Assembly: GCA_025359705.1 (NCBI GenBank)
Contig: JANYFS010000174.1
Span: 1 to 5,110, forward strand
Direction of reading: 5' to 3'
DNA: 5,110 nt
Origin: Deinococcales bacterium
GTDB taxonomy: Bacteria > Deinococcota > Deinococci > Deinococcales > Deinococcaceae
Of this stretch, positions 5,006 to 5,110 are shown piece after piece; position 1 is the first letter of the stretch; every line of letters begins with the position of its first letter. The position numbers and the translations under genes are program-made. Below the pieces are notes generated by a model. That model was given only the letters and a program-made list of their open reading frames with translations. It did not search any database and was not told where the DNA came from.

Positions 5006-5110
5006 GCTAAGTCCCAGTTTATCAGCCGCGCGGCGAACAACTCATTTGATTCGCCCCGCCCCTTTGCCCTACCATACCGGCAGCAAGTCGATCGGGAGCC
5101 TTTTAATGCT
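5006..5110. other. Right end, upstream of the XdhC-type fragment; nothing identified
   Basis: These 105 bases should hold the promoter and leader of the XdhC-type fragment on the minus strand. No confident promoter, RNA or gene end was recognised. Confidence 0.5.

Overview
The window most likely comes from a member of the Deinococcota, probably a Thermales (Thermus/Meiothermus-like) lineage. The basis is protein resemblance recalled from Thermus. ParA, ParB and FabH all read like Thermus homologues, for example the ParB C-terminus ending in RLGYEA and the ParA stretch AEYYALEGVAGLL. Base composition looks moderate rather than very GC-rich, so the genus is left open.

Layout, left to right. 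(1) Positions 1-144 hold the 3' end of an unidentified gene, possibly a ThpR/2'-5' RNA-ligase-like protein. Its TGA overlaps the GTG start of parA. (2) parA (141-911) and parB (895-1740) form a tightly coupled chromosome-partitioning pair with a 17-base overlap and a strong internal Shine-Dalgarno. (3) A symmetrical hairpin with A/T tracts (1801-1829) serves as a shared terminator between parB and a convergent gene. (4) A secreted VanW-family protein is encoded on the minus strand (1865-3142). Two related palindromes lie at and upstream of its start. (5) fabH (3450-4430), the initiating ketoacyl-ACP synthase of fatty-acid synthesis, has a good promoter overlapped by a TetR-like operator and a leader of about 107 bases. 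(6) Positions 4431-4720 are non-coding and rich in short tandem repeats, ending in a two-hairpin REP-like element. (7) A truncated XdhC/CoxI-family gene (4721-5005, minus) has a different, GC3-rich codon style. The last 105 bases contain no recognisable gene.

The genes are mostly core housekeeping: ParAB segregates replicated origins, FabH starts fatty-acid chains, and the VanW protein probably acts at the envelope. No defence system, CRISPR array, RNA gene or complete mobile element was found.

The most striking feature is at the DNA level. The palindrome CTCGAG occurs 35 times by eye count, against about one expected by chance. It appears in all three codon frames, in genes on both strands and between genes, like the highly iterated palindromes of some cyanobacteria. 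The second point of interest is the right end (from about 4531), where CTCGAG nearly disappears, repeats accumulate and a broken gene of different style begins. This could be acquired DNA or a chimeric assembly join.
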